A DNA stretch of 64,000 nucleotides from Heterodera schachtii (GCA_023374025.1 SIJG01000084.1:241159-305158), one strand, 5' to 3'; shown: positions 1-12,361, numbered from the stretch's first letter. Numbers and translations are program-made. Notes: generated by a model not told the origin, from the letters alone.

Positions 1-873
1 ATGATTGATCTCGACAGTGAGTGATTTCGACAGTAAACTATTTCGCTTTTTTTCACTGTCTGCGTGTGATTTCGACAGCGAGTGAATTCGACAGTAAGTG
101 TGAGTTCGACAGTATCAGAAAAATTGTGAATTCGACAATGATTGATTTCGACAGTACCGATAAATCGACGGGGCTTGTGGGTTCGTGATTTTGCTCTCCC
201 TGTCACCATTCCTTTATTTTTTACCATTATTTCAACCAGGTATTTATGTACAAGTCGTAGCCCGACCATTCAAGAATATTCGGTAGTAAATTTTCTGCTC
301 TTTAAAATGAGCTAATCGAAATTTTCCTTGGAAATTTGCCTAACCTCCTGAATTTTTTTTCGAAATTTCCACTATTTTACAACATTTTTGTGGTCTCCCG
401 ATCAGCATGAAAGAGTGATCTGATCAGTTAGTGTAAAAGAATGTTTTGATCAGGATAAAAATATAAGCAAGCGTGAATAATCTCCATATTTAAATGAACT
501 AAAGTTGGGTTTTCATGTTTGAGTCAAGACTTTTTCAGCCCATTTTTGAGCAAAGTCTGATCAAGCGGGTGTAGGAAAGGCCCAGTTTTTAATCATCTTG
601 ACTCAAAATTCTTGAGTCAAGACTTTTTTCCACCATTGTATCACTTCATTTTCGGCTCCAATTTTTTCTATACTCGTGTTTTTTAAAAATTATAGGTACT
701 GTCGAAATCAATCATTGTCGAATTCACAATTTTTCTGATACTGTCGAACTCACACTTACTGTCGAATTCACTCGCTGTCGAAATCACACGCAGACAGTGA
801 AAAAAAGCGAAATAGTTTACTGTCGAAATCACTCACTGTCGAGATCAATCATTGTCGAAATCACCTGGCACGG
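1..873. mobile_element. Foldback element with TTCGACAG-word arms (left end cut by window)
   Basis: Positions 1-158 and 695-852 are perfect reverse complements. Each arm is built from a loosely tandem word, TTCGACAG/TCGACAGT, every 15-20 bases. The right end runs on to about 873 (CATTGTCGAAATCACCTGGC), matching the end of a second copy at 44988-45423, so the left end lies outside the window. The 536-bp spacer has no convincing ORF. No transposase is seen, so it is non-autonomous. The superfamily is unknown because target duplications cannot be checked here. Confidence 0.85.
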
Positions 874-1299
874 AATGTTATAGCTCACTTGAAGTCATTT
901 TTTAATATTTTAAATAAACATAATGGTTTTATTTTTTCCAAAAAATTCCATTAAAAACATAATAAAATCGGGAAAATACACATCGAAGAAATTAAAAATT
1001 TCTCAAAAATTGATAGCCAAAATTTCATTTTTTTTTCATGAAAAAAATTTTAGGTTTTAAATTTTTCATTATTTGAAAAGCATTAAGTATTTAATAATCA
1101 TTTAAATGACGAAAATTAAGTTATTTGCTTATACGGTAACAATAAGGTGTAATGGTTTTTTATATAACGCCTAAAACACAAGAAAAAATTGATAAAAACA
1201 CAAAAAAAAAAAACATTTGATGATTTTTATATAAAGACATAGCACCAAACTACTATTACCATTCTTTTAGCTACCGAATGGTAAAAATGTAAAATGAAG
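874..1299. other. AT-rich intergenic stretch
   Basis: Apart from homopolymer-rich AT sequence I see no gene, RNA or recognisable repeat here. Confidence 0.5.
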
Positions 1300-1620
1300 T
1301 GAACTGTGGAAGGGAGGGCGAAGACCAATTGGTTGGGGAAATGCCAAATGGTGCGTCGGCATTAAAGCCAATGGTGCAACGGGTCAGCGTCATTTTGTGT
1401 TGATTTTTCAAAAATTCAGCGAAAGTGAGAGAAGAGGAAAGAGGAAGAGTAAAAAAGAACAAAAAATAAAAAGAGAGAGAGAAAGAGGGCAGTAAGAAAG
1501 AAAGAAGATAGAGAGAAAAATCACATACATAAAAAGTGTAAAAAAATCGCGAAATATATATCAAAAACGTACAAAATCCACAAATATATCAAAATTCAAT
1601 TAGAAATATATTATATTTTT
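1300..1620 (-). repeat. Dispersed repeat R1, copy 1
   Basis: Read on the minus strand, the block around 1330-1420 resembles 5064-5185 on the plus strand: both hold AAAACCAA(C/T)A followed by GACGCTGACYCGTT and a pyrimidine-rich tract. The minus-strand open frame here and the plus-strand frame at 4911-5255 look alike only because the DNA is a shared repeat. No function is inferred. Region 1621-2100 beyond it is AT-rich with nothing recognisable. Confidence 0.6.
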
Positions 1621-1827
1621 TTTTATATTTTTTTAAGAAAAGCAAGAAATATTTCACAAAATTTCAAAAAACAAAAATCAAGTTAAGAGTAGTGTTTTAT
1701 GCGTAATAAAATTGCGTTTGATATCCCTTTTTAAAACCAGTTTTAGCGGTGATTTAAAAAAAAATTTATTCTGCACCTGAATAACTGATCAGAATGTCAA
1801 TATCTCTTTAATTTAAATTTTAAAAAA

Positions 1828-1886
1828 CATTAATTCTCTGTGTTTTTAGAAATTACTAGTTATTCAGAATAAAAAATTTCATTTAA
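1828..1886. repeat. Short dispersed repeat, copy 1
   Basis: About 55 bases beginning AAAAAACATTAATTCTCTGT recur almost unchanged at about 8985-9040. Function unknown. Confidence 0.6.
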
Positions 1887-2106
1887 ATCTTCTTTTTTTC
1901 ACTTTAATCATCTGATTCAAATTCATTCATTGGCGCCAGTAAAAGTGCGTCCAATTTGGCATTTTATAACAAGGAATCCTAGGCCCCAAAAATTTTCAGA
2001 AACCAAAATCGAATTCCGAGATTCTAATTTTTGATCTCAAAATTATGACAATTTTAGCGGTGCGCTTTTCAAATAGTTTTTGGAATCTTGGGGTGGAGGG
2101 AAGTGG

Positions 2107-2134
2107 TCCGGCGGTGCTGATAGGCGCCGCAGGG
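2107..2134. repeat. GC hairpin CCGGCGG..GATA..CCGCCGG, copy 1
   Basis: An inverted repeat of about 11 bp stem with a GATA loop (here TGATA), set in AT-rich DNA. A half copy (GGCGCCACCGG) follows at 2219-2230. It belongs to a family of at least nine copies in this window. Confidence 0.8.
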
Positions 2135-2339
2135 AAATTTTTGAAAATGAGTATACTTTGTTATTTGTTCAAAAATTGCCCAAAATGTTGCTAAATGTTA
2201 TTATTTTTGACCCTAAATAGGCGCCACCGGAAAGTTTTTAGTAATTTTTAATGAATTTACTAAGAAAATTTGTTCAAAATCTCAAAAATTTTTAATATTT
2301 CCCGCCTTTATGGATGAATTAACTTTTAAATTTTTAAAA

Positions 2340-2500
2340 CTCTCGGAGTCCCCAATCCCCCGAAATAGTGTCGGGGGGTCGGGGGGCAAAAAGTCGGGGG
2401 TCGGGGACCGCTGGGGGCACATGTCGGGGGTCGGGCCGGGGGATCGGCCCAAAAAACGTCTCGGGTCGGGTCGGGGGGCTCAGGGTCGGCGCTGAACCCT
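2340..2500 (+). repeat. G-rich word array (GGGTCGGG)
   Basis: An irregular array of TCGGGGGTCGGGG words in AT-rich surroundings, ending in GAACCCTAG. The open frame through it (2310-2495) is a by-product of the repeat. G-quadruplex potential is evident from the repeated G runs. Confidence 0.8.
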
Positions 2501-2504
2501 AGTG

Positions 2505-2605
2505 CAACGGGTCAGCGTGAAATAAATCGCAAAATATATATCAAAAACGTAAAATCTACAAATATACTAAAATTCAATAAGAAACTTACCATGTTTTTAA
2601 AGAAA
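2505..2605 (-). repeat. Dispersed repeat R1, internally deleted copy
   Basis: GTGCAACGGGTCAGCGT (2512) and the following AAATATATATCAAAAACGTA match the two ends of the 1371-1615 repeat, with the middle missing. From 2606 to 2905 the sequence is AT-rich without a visible feature. Confidence 0.65.
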
Positions 2606-2905
2606 TATTGCACAAAATTTCATAAAATTAGATACTAAGGATTTTCTAGAATATTAGTTATATAATATTGGGTTTTTCAAAATACTTGACAGATGAAATA
2701 TACATACTTTAGCATAATCTTATCACCTTTAATGTAAATTTATTAAGTGATGATTTTTTACTTGTTATAGGTTTATTATATGCTCTACTCAAAACAGTCA
2801 TTTATAGATTATTATTTTGTGAAATTTTTATTTTAATAAAAAGAATATGAAATAAAAATTAGAATGCATTGTATTTTTTTTCAGGTTTATATAATTGTTT
2901 AAAAT

Positions 2906-3887
2906 GGTGATGCGACATTTGCGGCGCTGACATTTGCGGCGCTGACACTTGCGGCGCAGACATTTGCGGCGCCCAGTCAAAATGACATTTGCGGCGCAGG
3001 ATTAAATGACCCCAAAAATATTTCAACAATTTATTTAAGTTAACAGAATTGTTATTTTAAGTTTATTTTTTAATAATGACTAATTTAACAATAATTCTTG
3101 CAACCTACTCACAAAGATAAAGGTTTAGTCGTTTGCCGTTGTAACAGATTCAGAAAACATTTCACTTCGCCCTACCCAGCATTTTCAAAGTATAAATGGG
3201 ATACTGTAATAAATATTTTTATAAGGTTCATTAACGTATTAAAAAAGAGGAAGAGCAACAAAAAAACTGCCTGAGGCCTTATGGAATTGACCCAACTGGT
3301 GGGATTGCTGAAATACCTCGCTTAAAAAATATCTGCAAAATGATGAAGCGACCCGTAGATTAGAGCGGGATCGGGAGTTCAAAATTTTCCGGGACGGGAG
3401 TCCCGAACGGTAATCCCGTAAAAATCCCGCTCCCGTTAAAATCCCGTTCACCGAAAGAAAGCGGGAGTGGGACCGGGAATCCCGTAAAAATCCCGCGGGA
3501 GTCCCCAATCCCGCCGGGCTCTAATAATTAATCACATTCATACATTGCAGTACCGCCTAGGGATGAAATGCTTTGAAGAATAGTACTGAAAGAGTGCTTA
3601 ACAAGTTTTTTTAATCAAAAAAATTGTTCAAATAATTTTTGGGGTCATTTAATTCGGCGCCGCAAATGTCATTTTGACGGGGCGCCGCAAGTGTCGGCGC
3701 CGCAAAAGTCCTTTTGACTGGGCGCCGCATCTGTCGGCGCCGCAAGTGTCGTCGCCGCAAGTGTCGGCGCCGCAAGTGTCACGCCGCAAATGTCTGCGCC
3801 GCAAGTGTCGCTTTGACTGGGCGCCGCAAATGTCTGCGCCGCAAGTGTCAGCGCCGCAAATGTCAGCGCCGCAAATGTCGGCCAATC
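2906..3887. mobile_element. Foldback element with GACATTTGCGGCGC-word arms
   Basis: The left arm (about 2917-3035) and right arm (about 3635-3885) are inverted. Both are made of a 15-bp tandem word, GACATTTGCGGCGCT or a one-base variant, and both contain the inner segment CAGTCAAAATGAC, then AAATGACCCCAAAAAT. The right array is about twice the left. An identical TTTAAAAT octamer sits 7 bp outside each array (2898-2905, 3888-3895), a possible 8-bp target duplication. Open frames at 3649-3914 are generated by the array and are not genes. Confidence 0.8.
3360..3525. repeat. GGGAGTCCCG-type word array inside the foldback element
   Basis: Alternating CGGGA and TCCCG words (CCGGGACGGGAGTCCCG and similar) form many small hairpins; the block ends in GGGCTCTAA. 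It is the same style as arrays at 36860, 39478 and 55738. The minus-strand frame at 3239-3508 is an artefact of it. Confidence 0.75.
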
Positions 3888-3895
3888 TTTAAAAT

Positions 3896-4838
3896 TCATT
3901 GTTTGACATTATAGGATTTTTTTTTTCAGTTTTACTATTCTCTTGTTCTCGATACTGATCTTGATGTTCCTTTCTTGGCCCGAAAACAAACAATTACATT
4001 TTTATTGATTTTTATCTTATTAAATTTGTTTTTATTTAGGTCATTCACATTATTATATTTATTAAAATTCTGTATTCATGCAAAATAAGGACTGCGATTT
4101 TTATAACTATTTTTTAAATGACATTTATCGCAAATGGAATTTTTAATTCATGGTATATTTTTCTTTAAAATTTATGTTTTTCATCTCATTTTATTCATTT
4201 AAATCTATTTAATAATTTTATTTAAAAAATAATTATAATTATTTATTATATAATAAATTTTTACTAAATTTAAACTTAAAATTAAATTCTATTTTATTGT
4301 GTCGTTCTAGTGTAAAAAATTTAACAAGTCCATAATTATATTTGGATTATTTAAAGGATTTAAGCGAATATTAATTTAAAATTTAATTGATTGCTAAAAA
4401 TTTAGTTTTATTATAAATCAATTTCGTTTATAACAACTCGAGTATGACCAAGTAATATTTAGATTTTTTGTCGCAGAATTTTATTTAATTATTATGTTAA
4501 ATAGGAGATTGTTTTATGATTTCCAATATTAAGTTTTTAAATTGTAAATTTAAAAAATTATTTTACCGAAAAGGTATGCAATTTGATGAGAATCATAGAT
4601 TGCATTTTAAGTTGTTAGATTTCTATTTTTAACAGTGTTTGTAATTTTTGGAATTTTTCCTAAAAACCAAGGCTGCCAACTGAAAAATTAAAAATCAGCA
4701 TTTGACCGACAAAAAATCATTATTTGTTGTCAAAAATCAGCATTTTGAAAATATGAATGCAATTTGTTAAAAAACAGATTTTCACAAAAAATTACCATTT
4801 TTGTGATTTTGAGACAGTTTAATTTTTGGTACTGGAGC
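3896..4838. other. AT-rich stretch without recognised feature
   Basis: T-rich in part, with no open frame of interest and no clear repeat up to the GC hairpin at 4839. Confidence 0.5.
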
Positions 4839-4864
4839 CCGACGGTGCCGATAGGCGCCGCCGG
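4839..4864. repeat. GC hairpin GACGGTGCC-GATA-GGCGCCGCC, copy 2
   Basis: An 11-bp stem with GATA loop and AT-rich flanks, like the other copies. Confidence 0.8.
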
Positions 4865-4969
4865 AGGAAAAATAGAAATTTGACAATTTTTAACTTTTTT
4901 CACTGAAATTTTGGGTATTTTACACAAGAAAATTTTTGAATTTGAAAAAATTCAAATTAATAATCACAT

Positions 4970-5260
4970 AACAAATTTGCTACCATCCCTCCCTCTCTCT
5001 CCTCTATCTCTCTCTCTCCCTCATTCTATCTCGTCTTATTTTTCTTTGCTCTCTTTCTTCCACCACTCTATCGATGCATTCCTCGAAAACCAATATAAAA
5101 CGACGCTGACTCGTTTGACACAGCACATCATTGGCATTGCCCACCAAATGGGCCCCCTTCTTCCCCCACTCCCACATTCCACCATCTTCATATTTTGCTT
5201 AAATATCAATTTTTTCTGCATTTTTATATTTTTAGCTCAATGTATTGCAGTTTGAAATTT
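4970..5260 (+). repeat. Dispersed repeat R1, copy 2 with CT-rich leader
   Basis: A CTCTCT-rich tract (4984-5060) leads into AAACGACGCTGACTCGTTTG and ATTGGCATTGCCC, which match the minus strand of 1300-1440. Open frames on both strands here are repeat-derived. Confidence 0.6.
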
Positions 5261-5299
5261 TTTAAATAAAAATATCATGTACAACAAAATTTTAGGGGG

Positions 5300-6115
5300 T
5301 TTTAGGGTCGTTTATCACCAAATGACATGAACCACGGACTCGAATTCAAACAAAAAGTCGAAATTTAAAATAATTTCAAAATTAACATTTATCCAACAAA
5401 AAAGTCAAATACAAAAAAGTTTCTTGTGACTTTTATAATTTTTGGTGAATGTTTTTGAGTTTGGTAAATATTGATCATATGGCCCAGAGCCGAAAATAGT
5501 CGAAATATATACCAATCGATAGCCCTAAGTCTGTAATGGAAGAATCCGAAAGAAATTTTTTGCGGAAACCAATCCCTGAAGAGTTACAGACACGGGACTG
5601 AAATGGCCAAATGGCTTTGGGACTGAACCGGCCACTGACTTAAAAAGCATGGAATTGCGACAAAATGCATATGAATCGATTCCGCACGGTCTGCTAATAA
5701 AGAATCTGAAAGAATTTTTGGATAAAAGAAATTGACCAAAGTTATGGGTCCTCAAAAATCTCAAAAAATGTCTTTGATTAAAAAATTAATTTAGGTTAGC
5801 CAAAAAAAACGTAAAACGGTTCAGTCCCAAAGCCACTTGGCCATTTCAGTCCCGGGTCTGTAACTCTTCCGGGATTGGTTTCCGCAAAAAAATTCTTTCG
5901 GATCCTTTCATTACAGACCGAGAGCTATTGTTTGGTATATATTTTGACCATTTGGCTTCTGGGCCATATGATCAATATTTTCCTTGAGTTTTATCAATGT
6001 GAATCGTCTTATGCATAGTGTGAATTTTGAAAAACATGTTTAATTTTGTTCGAGATTGGACCGGTTCGAAATTGGGCGAAATGGATGTCATATTTATGCT
6101 CAACGAACCCTAAAA
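5300..6115. mobile_element. Palindromic element with TTTTAGGGTCG ends
   Basis: The outer ends are inverted (TTTTAGGGTCGTTTAT at 5300; its complement near 6115). Strong inner arms are 5478-5625 and 5814-5980, which share TATGGCCCAGA/TCTGGGCCATA and CAATCGATAGCCCTAA. The centre has no coding sequence. It shares modules (TCGAATTC..ACAAAAAGTCG; CGAAATGGATG) with the palindrome at 50747-51228, so the two are relatives. Frames at 5525-5764 are not genes. Confidence 0.75.
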
Positions 6116-8984
6116 TCTAGAATCTTTTTCTATTGTCTGTAATAATTGATTTCCAAATATAAAGATTTTTTAAAATAAAAAGCATTTTGATTAAATAGAC
6201 TTAAGTTTCAAATAAAGTGACCAACATTTATCTCATTAATAAAATAAAAACTAAATATTATTACGCATTTATTTTTATAGCATGATTAATTTAATAACTA
6301 AGAAAAACAAAGCTAATCTTTGTACATTAATTAGAAAAAATCTTTTCAAAATAGATTAAAAATAATAAACAAATAAAGGTTATAAATTTTGATTGAGGAT
6401 GAACAATTAACGAAGCGACGACTATTAAAAATGCAAATGATTAAAATTTTCCCTTCACATTCAAATGCAATAAAATTAGAACTTTCATATTTTTAAAAAC
6501 AATTAAAAAAATATTACAAACTATAAAAAACTTACAGTAAAAACATCTATAGCAATATAAAATATTTTAATAAAAATAGATGACTGCATATCTTGATTTG
6601 ATTTCCAAAATTAAGTAAAATCAAATAAACTTCATAAAACAAACTATTGATAAACTAATTTAAAACAAACTAGTTATAAATTCCATTTAAAATTTTTTTT
6701 TATTCTTAATCATGAAAATAAAATAACAAAAAATATTTTTGAATAAAATTTATTACGTTGATAAAATAAAACCCAGATAATTAATTGAAATTTATCTTCT
6801 TTATAATTGAAATAATAAAATCTTTATTTATATAATTAAAAATTTATTTTAAAAATTGAAAAAAAATTTTAATAAAGTGATCTAAAAGCTTCAAAATTTA
6901 CGTTAAAAATAAATTTAGTTAAGTGAGCTATAATTCTTCCTACCAAGGTGCTAAATAAAAATCTATAAAACTCAAAATTAAAAAATTATTAATCTAGATA
7001 GGAAAAAATAATTCACAGAGCAACTTCTATTTGAATATTTAATATGGTTATTCCTAAAAAACATGGAATTTGAACCCTTATATTAACTATCGTTGGGTTC
7101 GCTACCACCAGGAATTTTTCTAAGAAATTTGTTGTAAGTCGTGCCGCGACTCCGAGTAAATGCCGTTAACGAATTTTATTGCCAAAATGCTCTATTTGTA
7201 AACAAAAATGATTAAAAAAACATAATTTATTTATCGAACAAACCACAAGGTGCTATGCACTCTAACAGTGGCGTAAAAACAAAATAAGTGAGAAAAAAAA
7301 TAAAACATAAATGGAAGTCAAAAATCACAAAAATAAGTGTCAAATCACAAAATTAATATATAAAAATTTTTATTAAATTAAACAAAATTTTATTAAAAAT
7401 TTCCGAAAATAATATACTTTAAAGCAGATAAATCATGCGGAATTGACAATCTTCACCCTGGATAGAAAAAAATGAATTTTAAAAATATTATAAAATTAAA
7501 ATAATTCAATAATAAAATATATTTTAATCAAAAATCTACACGGATACATTTACCAATTGTAATAAACTAAAAGGGCGCCAAAATTCGCTGCATTTTGAAA
7601 TTCATATAATTGGATGAGAATATTGCAGAATAAAAATAAACTTACATGAGAGAAGGAGTTATAAGAACAATAAATATATAAATTAAAAAACATTAAAATT
7701 TAAACTAAAGTAAAAATACAAAATAATAATTTTTCAATTTACTATGAACAAATTTATTAAAAATTTTATCAAATGTCCGGAATATCAGCATATCATAGGA
7801 AATGGCTAATTCACAACATTATTCTAACTATTTATTTTTGAAACAACAAAATAAATCAATAGCCCAATATGTAATTTAAAAAATTATATACATATAAATG
7901 AGCCCAAAGTAATACAAGTCATACTGAAAAGAGGATTGAGAAAAAATACCTGCGTTTGGCAAGAATGCAAGAGTAAACAATGTATTAAATTAACAAAATC
8001 GAATAAGTCAATTAACAAAATATAACCAAAATTAAAAATTTTCCTATGAAAGCAAAGAGTTTCCTGGAGCAAAAAAACAATCCTTGAGAAAAAGTCATCT
8101 AATTAAGGAACAAGCCAGGGTCAAATTTTGGAAGTCAAATTTTATCAGTCCGAAAATTCTCAGAAAAACAATAAATGAAATAATGAAAAAAAACTAACAA
8201 ATAAAAGAAACCATAAATGGTAAGCATCGCGGACTCTATTGGACTACCCAGCAGGCTTTCGAATAAATTAAATTATAACTGTAAAAACAAAAAATATTTT
8301 TTCAGAAAATTTTTCAACATCACTACTTCATCTTAAGTTGAGATGATAAAAAAAACCATTCAAAACAAATAAATATTTTACAAATCATAAATGGATGAAG
8401 AACCCCAATGCGATGAATGGCAATGGAATGCCTAACGAATCCGACTTGGATTTATTTTTAGAACATTATGGAAATATTTTTCGATTAAAATAACCTTCAT
8501 CGTACAATCATAAAAACTAAAAATTGAATAATTAAAAATTCGTTGATACCAAAAAAGGAATTAAAGTTGATAAATTTTATTACTTATTTTTCTAATAAAC
8601 AGTTATAATTATTTTGTTAAAAATTAAATTTAAAATCAATTATCATTAACATAAATATTAAAGTTACTAATCAAAAAAAAAATTTTAATTCTATGAAAAC
8701 TACTAATCGAATATCTTTGAAAAAAACGAATGATTTGAGATAGTAAATTATCAATAAGTGATCATACGAAAATTTAACATGAATAATAGCAATAATGAAT
8801 GAAAGCTTAAAATATATGCAAATTCTAAAAATTCCCAAAAATAATAAATTATAAATGTTATTTAAAAATAAAATAAAGTAAAATGAACTTTTAATCACAT
8901 TGAAATATTAAAATCAACGTTTTATTAATTTAATTTAAAAATAAACATAAATTTACTTTCGAAAGATTAATTCATTATTAAAAA

Positions 8985-9040
8985 ACATTAATTCTCTGTG
9001 TTTTTAGAATTTACTAGTATGCTGAATAAAAAAACTTCAT
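8985..9040. repeat. Short dispersed repeat, copy 2
   Basis: Matches 1828-1886 (AACATTAATTCTCTGTGTTT) nearly base for base. Confidence 0.6.
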
Positions 9041-9239
9041 TATTTTATTAACATTTTTTATGTATTGTAAATCAATAACCTAGAACGAAATAGTAACCAC
9101 AAGTTGAAAATGAAGATAATTTAACCTAAGGAAATAAAAATAAAAGTAAATTTTTTTAATACAATATAAAAATTAAACCATGAATGAAAAAATAATAAAT
9201 TGAAAATCTTTTTTTATTTAAATACCTGCTCATATGAAG

Positions 9240-10030
9240 AAAAATAAAGTCAGAAATTCAAACAGATTGAATTTAGAGAATTTTTGTGAAACTAAAAACT
9301 TTGCTATGAAAAAGAAAAATAAGATAAAAAACTAACAAATAATTAAAAATAAGTGAATTTAGAGAATTTTTGTGAAACTAAAAACTTTGCTATGAAAAAG
9401 AAAAATAAGATAAAAAACTAACAAATAATTAAAAATATCTTGAATACAAAAAAAAATCAAAATTTCTTTGTGTTTATAAATTTAATAACATATTTACAAA
9501 AATTTACAGCTTGCTGTATAAAAATATTCATGCTTCATCAAAATTTAAAATAAAAAATAGGAAATATAAATTTTTATTTTAACAAAAGCTTCTTCTGCGG
9601 AAATCGTTAAATCGGTTTTGCAGAACATGACTTGAAATTTCCCGCTTTGGAAGCGCTTTTTCCTGGGTAAAAACGAGTAATTTTTAAAATAAATTCAGTT
9701 TTTTAGTCCAAGTAAATCGAAGACTTAAAGAAAGAAATTAAACTAATAACCAATAAATTACCAATAAATTTTTACTTAATAAACGGATAAATTATTATAA
9801 AATGTAGAAAAACTTATTTAACGATTTATTTTTACAAAATATATTATTTGTTTAACTATTATATGTTTGGTTGGAAAAAAAAAGTGAAATACCTCCAAGA
9901 AAACATTTTTTATGTCATAAAATCATTACATTAAAACATATAATTTATTCTAAGCAAACATAAGATTAAATATAAACTGAATTTTAGAATAGAAAACAGA
10001 ATTTTTTGAGTAAATCGTCGCCGCCATATC
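9240..10030. repeat. Dispersed repeat R2, copy 1
   Basis: From GTCAGAAATTCAAACAGATT through ATGACTTGAAATTTCC to ATATCTTCACTA the block aligns in order with 17824-18415, with substitutions and indels. Product and class unknown. Confidence 0.75.
9269..9437 (+). repeat. 86-bp exact tandem duplication inside R2
   Basis: GAATTTAGAGAATTTTTGTG starts at 9269 and again at 9355, and the following about 82 bases are identical. The paralogous copy at 17824 has a single unit, so the duplication happened after the two R2 copies separated. Confidence 0.85.
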
Positions 10031-11950
10031 TTCACTATTAACAAAAATAATTTTTAAATTATTAAAAAGTAACAATACATAATGATATTATTAATCACTA
10101 ATTTAATAGCGAAAAATTTGAAATCTATTACTATTAAGTTAGCATATAAATATGACATTTTTACATTTACAAACAAGAAATGAAGGTCAAAACAAACAAT
10201 TCAAACAACTAATTAAAATAAAAAGCTTTAAATTGCTGTACAATTCAATAAGAAAAAGTTAATTGAGGAATCCAGGTTCAACTGCTTTATTCTGTTCAAA
10301 ATAAAAAGCATATTTATAAGAAGCGTTTTAAAGTGACAGTAATTTATTCAGCATTATCAGCGCATAATTCCAATTTTCTCAGATCATTTATGCGATATCG
10401 ACATTTCCATCAAATTTTAGTCAGATTTCAAGAAGAATGATAATTTATAAATATTTTTAATAAAAAACGATTGGATTTTCAAAAATGAAAGTTTGATACG
10501 AAAAACGAAATGTGAATAGAAACAGTTCCAAATACATAAAACGAAATACCAAATGAACTATAAATTACAATTAAATATAAGTGAAATTTAATCAAATATA
10601 TAAAGATGGAGTATCCAAAAATCAAGAAACACTTATAATTCAAATACCTCCAACTTAAAAAGAACCTAAACGAGGTGGAACGTACTACTTTATTAAGATA
10701 ATTATTAAATTCTTCTTTTCATACAGAAATACTAAAATTTAACGAATTAAATAATTTTTGACTCTCAAATCGTTAGAAATTGTATATTAATAAAAATGAT
10801 TATTTTAAAATGCGTGCGATTTAATCAGTGAAACAATCTAATCAGCTATTTAAAAAAAACAATATCGAAATAATAAAATTTAAAAATGGTAATAATATAA
10901 AAAGGCAAATAATATAAATTATTCGGAGACACGTAGGCATTTCAATTGACAGATGTTGACTCACGTGAGAGTAATCTACACATAATACTATGAAAAAAAT
11001 TGTGGGGTGCCAAAAAATATCAACTTAAAAAGTAACAATAAATAAGGAATTATTAATAAACTTTTGAATTTGCTGAACAAATCAAAATTAATCTAGGAGA
11101 TATGCCAAATTCACCAGTCTTTTATCTAGAAATATTAAAAAATGAAAACTTACAGGTCGAGAAAGCATACAATGGAAGAGTCTAACGAAGTAAAACAAAC
11201 AAATGTTAGAAAATTATTAATTTATAAACTATTACAAAATCATAAATTGGAATGTTTTTCTATCCTTATGCTGAAATTTTATTTTTTAAAATGTTTCTTA
11301 TGATTTGTAAATCGAACATGAAGGAATTGGCATTGCCATCGTTTGCAAAATAATTGGATTTTCTCAGCATTAATCTTTTTCATATGTATTTAAAAAAATA
11401 ACAAAAGAGTAAACTTTGTAAATCGAGAAAGCATATAATGAAAGATTCAAATAACGCAAAATAAACATAATATTAAGAAAATATCTAATATACTAAATTC
11501 CAATTTTGTTTGGATTCAAATTTTCCGAAATTTGGAGGCATAAAAAATTAAGTCAATGTGATAATTATAACAAAAAGCTATTGAATCGATATCTTCAAAG
11601 ATAAATGAAATAAAAAAGTTGGTATAAAACGACAGTATTTGAAAGACATACATAGATTAATTTAAAAACATTTATTAATAATTCTAAAAAATATAAATTT
11701 ATTGTTGGAACTTTTTATATTTCAACTACAAAGGAAGATTTAAAGCATGGTTTTAAAGAAAATTAAAAAAATAAATAGAAGCATCATAGTACCTTAATAG
11801 CATGACAATAAAATATGGTGCATTTCAGAGCACTTTCTGAAAAAAAATTTACGAATTAATTTTGCAAAAAAAAATATTAGAAACTCAAAATTTTGAAAAA
11901 AATTATAAAACCAATAAGCGCTTAAAAAATTCCTTTAAAATAAAGCTAGA

Positions 11951-11981
11951 CAGCGCCCCGGGTTGCCGATAAGCGCCGCCA
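11951..11981. repeat. GC hairpin, copy 3 (diverged)
   Basis: CGGGTTGCCGATAAGCGCCG keeps the GATA loop with a decayed left arm. It is followed by AATTTTAATGCTATTTGTTA, which also follows copy 5. Confidence 0.65.
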
Positions 11982-12089
11982 GTAAAATTTTTTTTGTAAT
12001 TTTAATGCTATTTGTTAGCAGATTTTGTCTAAAAATACCAAATTTTGAGATTTTGGGCTAATTTTTTAATATGATAGGGTTTTAGGGGG

Positions 12090-12115
12090 CCGGCGGTGCC
12101 GATAGGCGCTGCCGG
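12090..12115. repeat. GC hairpin, copy 4
   Basis: CCGGCGGTGCC-GATA-GGCGCTGCCGG with one stem mismatch. With copy 3 it forms a two-hairpin unit (11951-12140) that is repeated at 12731-12930. Confidence 0.8.
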
Positions 12116-12174
12116 GGTGAAAATTTTTAAGATTTTTGTTAATAAAGTGACCCAACTTATTTTTCAAAAATGTC

Positions 12175-12322
12175 GGTCGATTGTTTCGGTTTTTTGATTA
12201 TTTCGGTCGAACGATTTCTGTTAAAAACCGAAAAACCGAAAAGCTCAAAAATTTCTAGGTCGGTTTTTTCGGTCAAAAAGCGAAACCGAAAATCGAAAAA
12301 AACCGACCGGTCCGGTCTCTAG
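12175..12322. repeat. AACCGAAA-word array
   Basis: TTTCGGTCGAA / AAACCGAAAAACCGAA words form complementary halves around 12245, ending in GGTCCGGTCTCTAG. This is another short-word array; class unknown. Confidence 0.65.
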
Positions 12323-12361
12323 TATACGCCACCGAAGTTTGGAACCCTACTCTAAAAAAAA

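Larger units (their letters stand above)
6116..11940. other. AT ocean, block 1 (A-rich + strand)
   Basis: Long, very AT-rich DNA with A exceeding T on the plus strand. No gene could be assembled. Short GC-richer islands occur, for example 7080-7150, 8215-8280, 8400-8450 and 10920-10985. When read on the minus strand, several are open for 15-40 codons and start after an AG. Given T-rich sense-strand introns this could mean minus-strand exons, but none is recognisable. No rRNA or tRNA is seen. Confidence 0.4.

Noticed and set aside
1..158. A CRISPR array (regular TTCGACAG spacing; also 48093-48592)
   Set aside because: Words lie in inverted arms of a eukaryotic element or a coding repeat; there are no unique spacers of constant length and no cas genes.
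3649..3914. Four overlapping frames on both strands
   Set aside because: Produced by the GACATTTGCGGCGC arm array of a foldback element.
1271..5255. Similarity between the minus frame at 1271-1564 and the plus frame at 4911-5255 as a possible gene family
   Set aside because: The DNA itself is a dispersed repeat with a deleted third copy at 2512; frames are low-complexity at one end and lack splice or start support.
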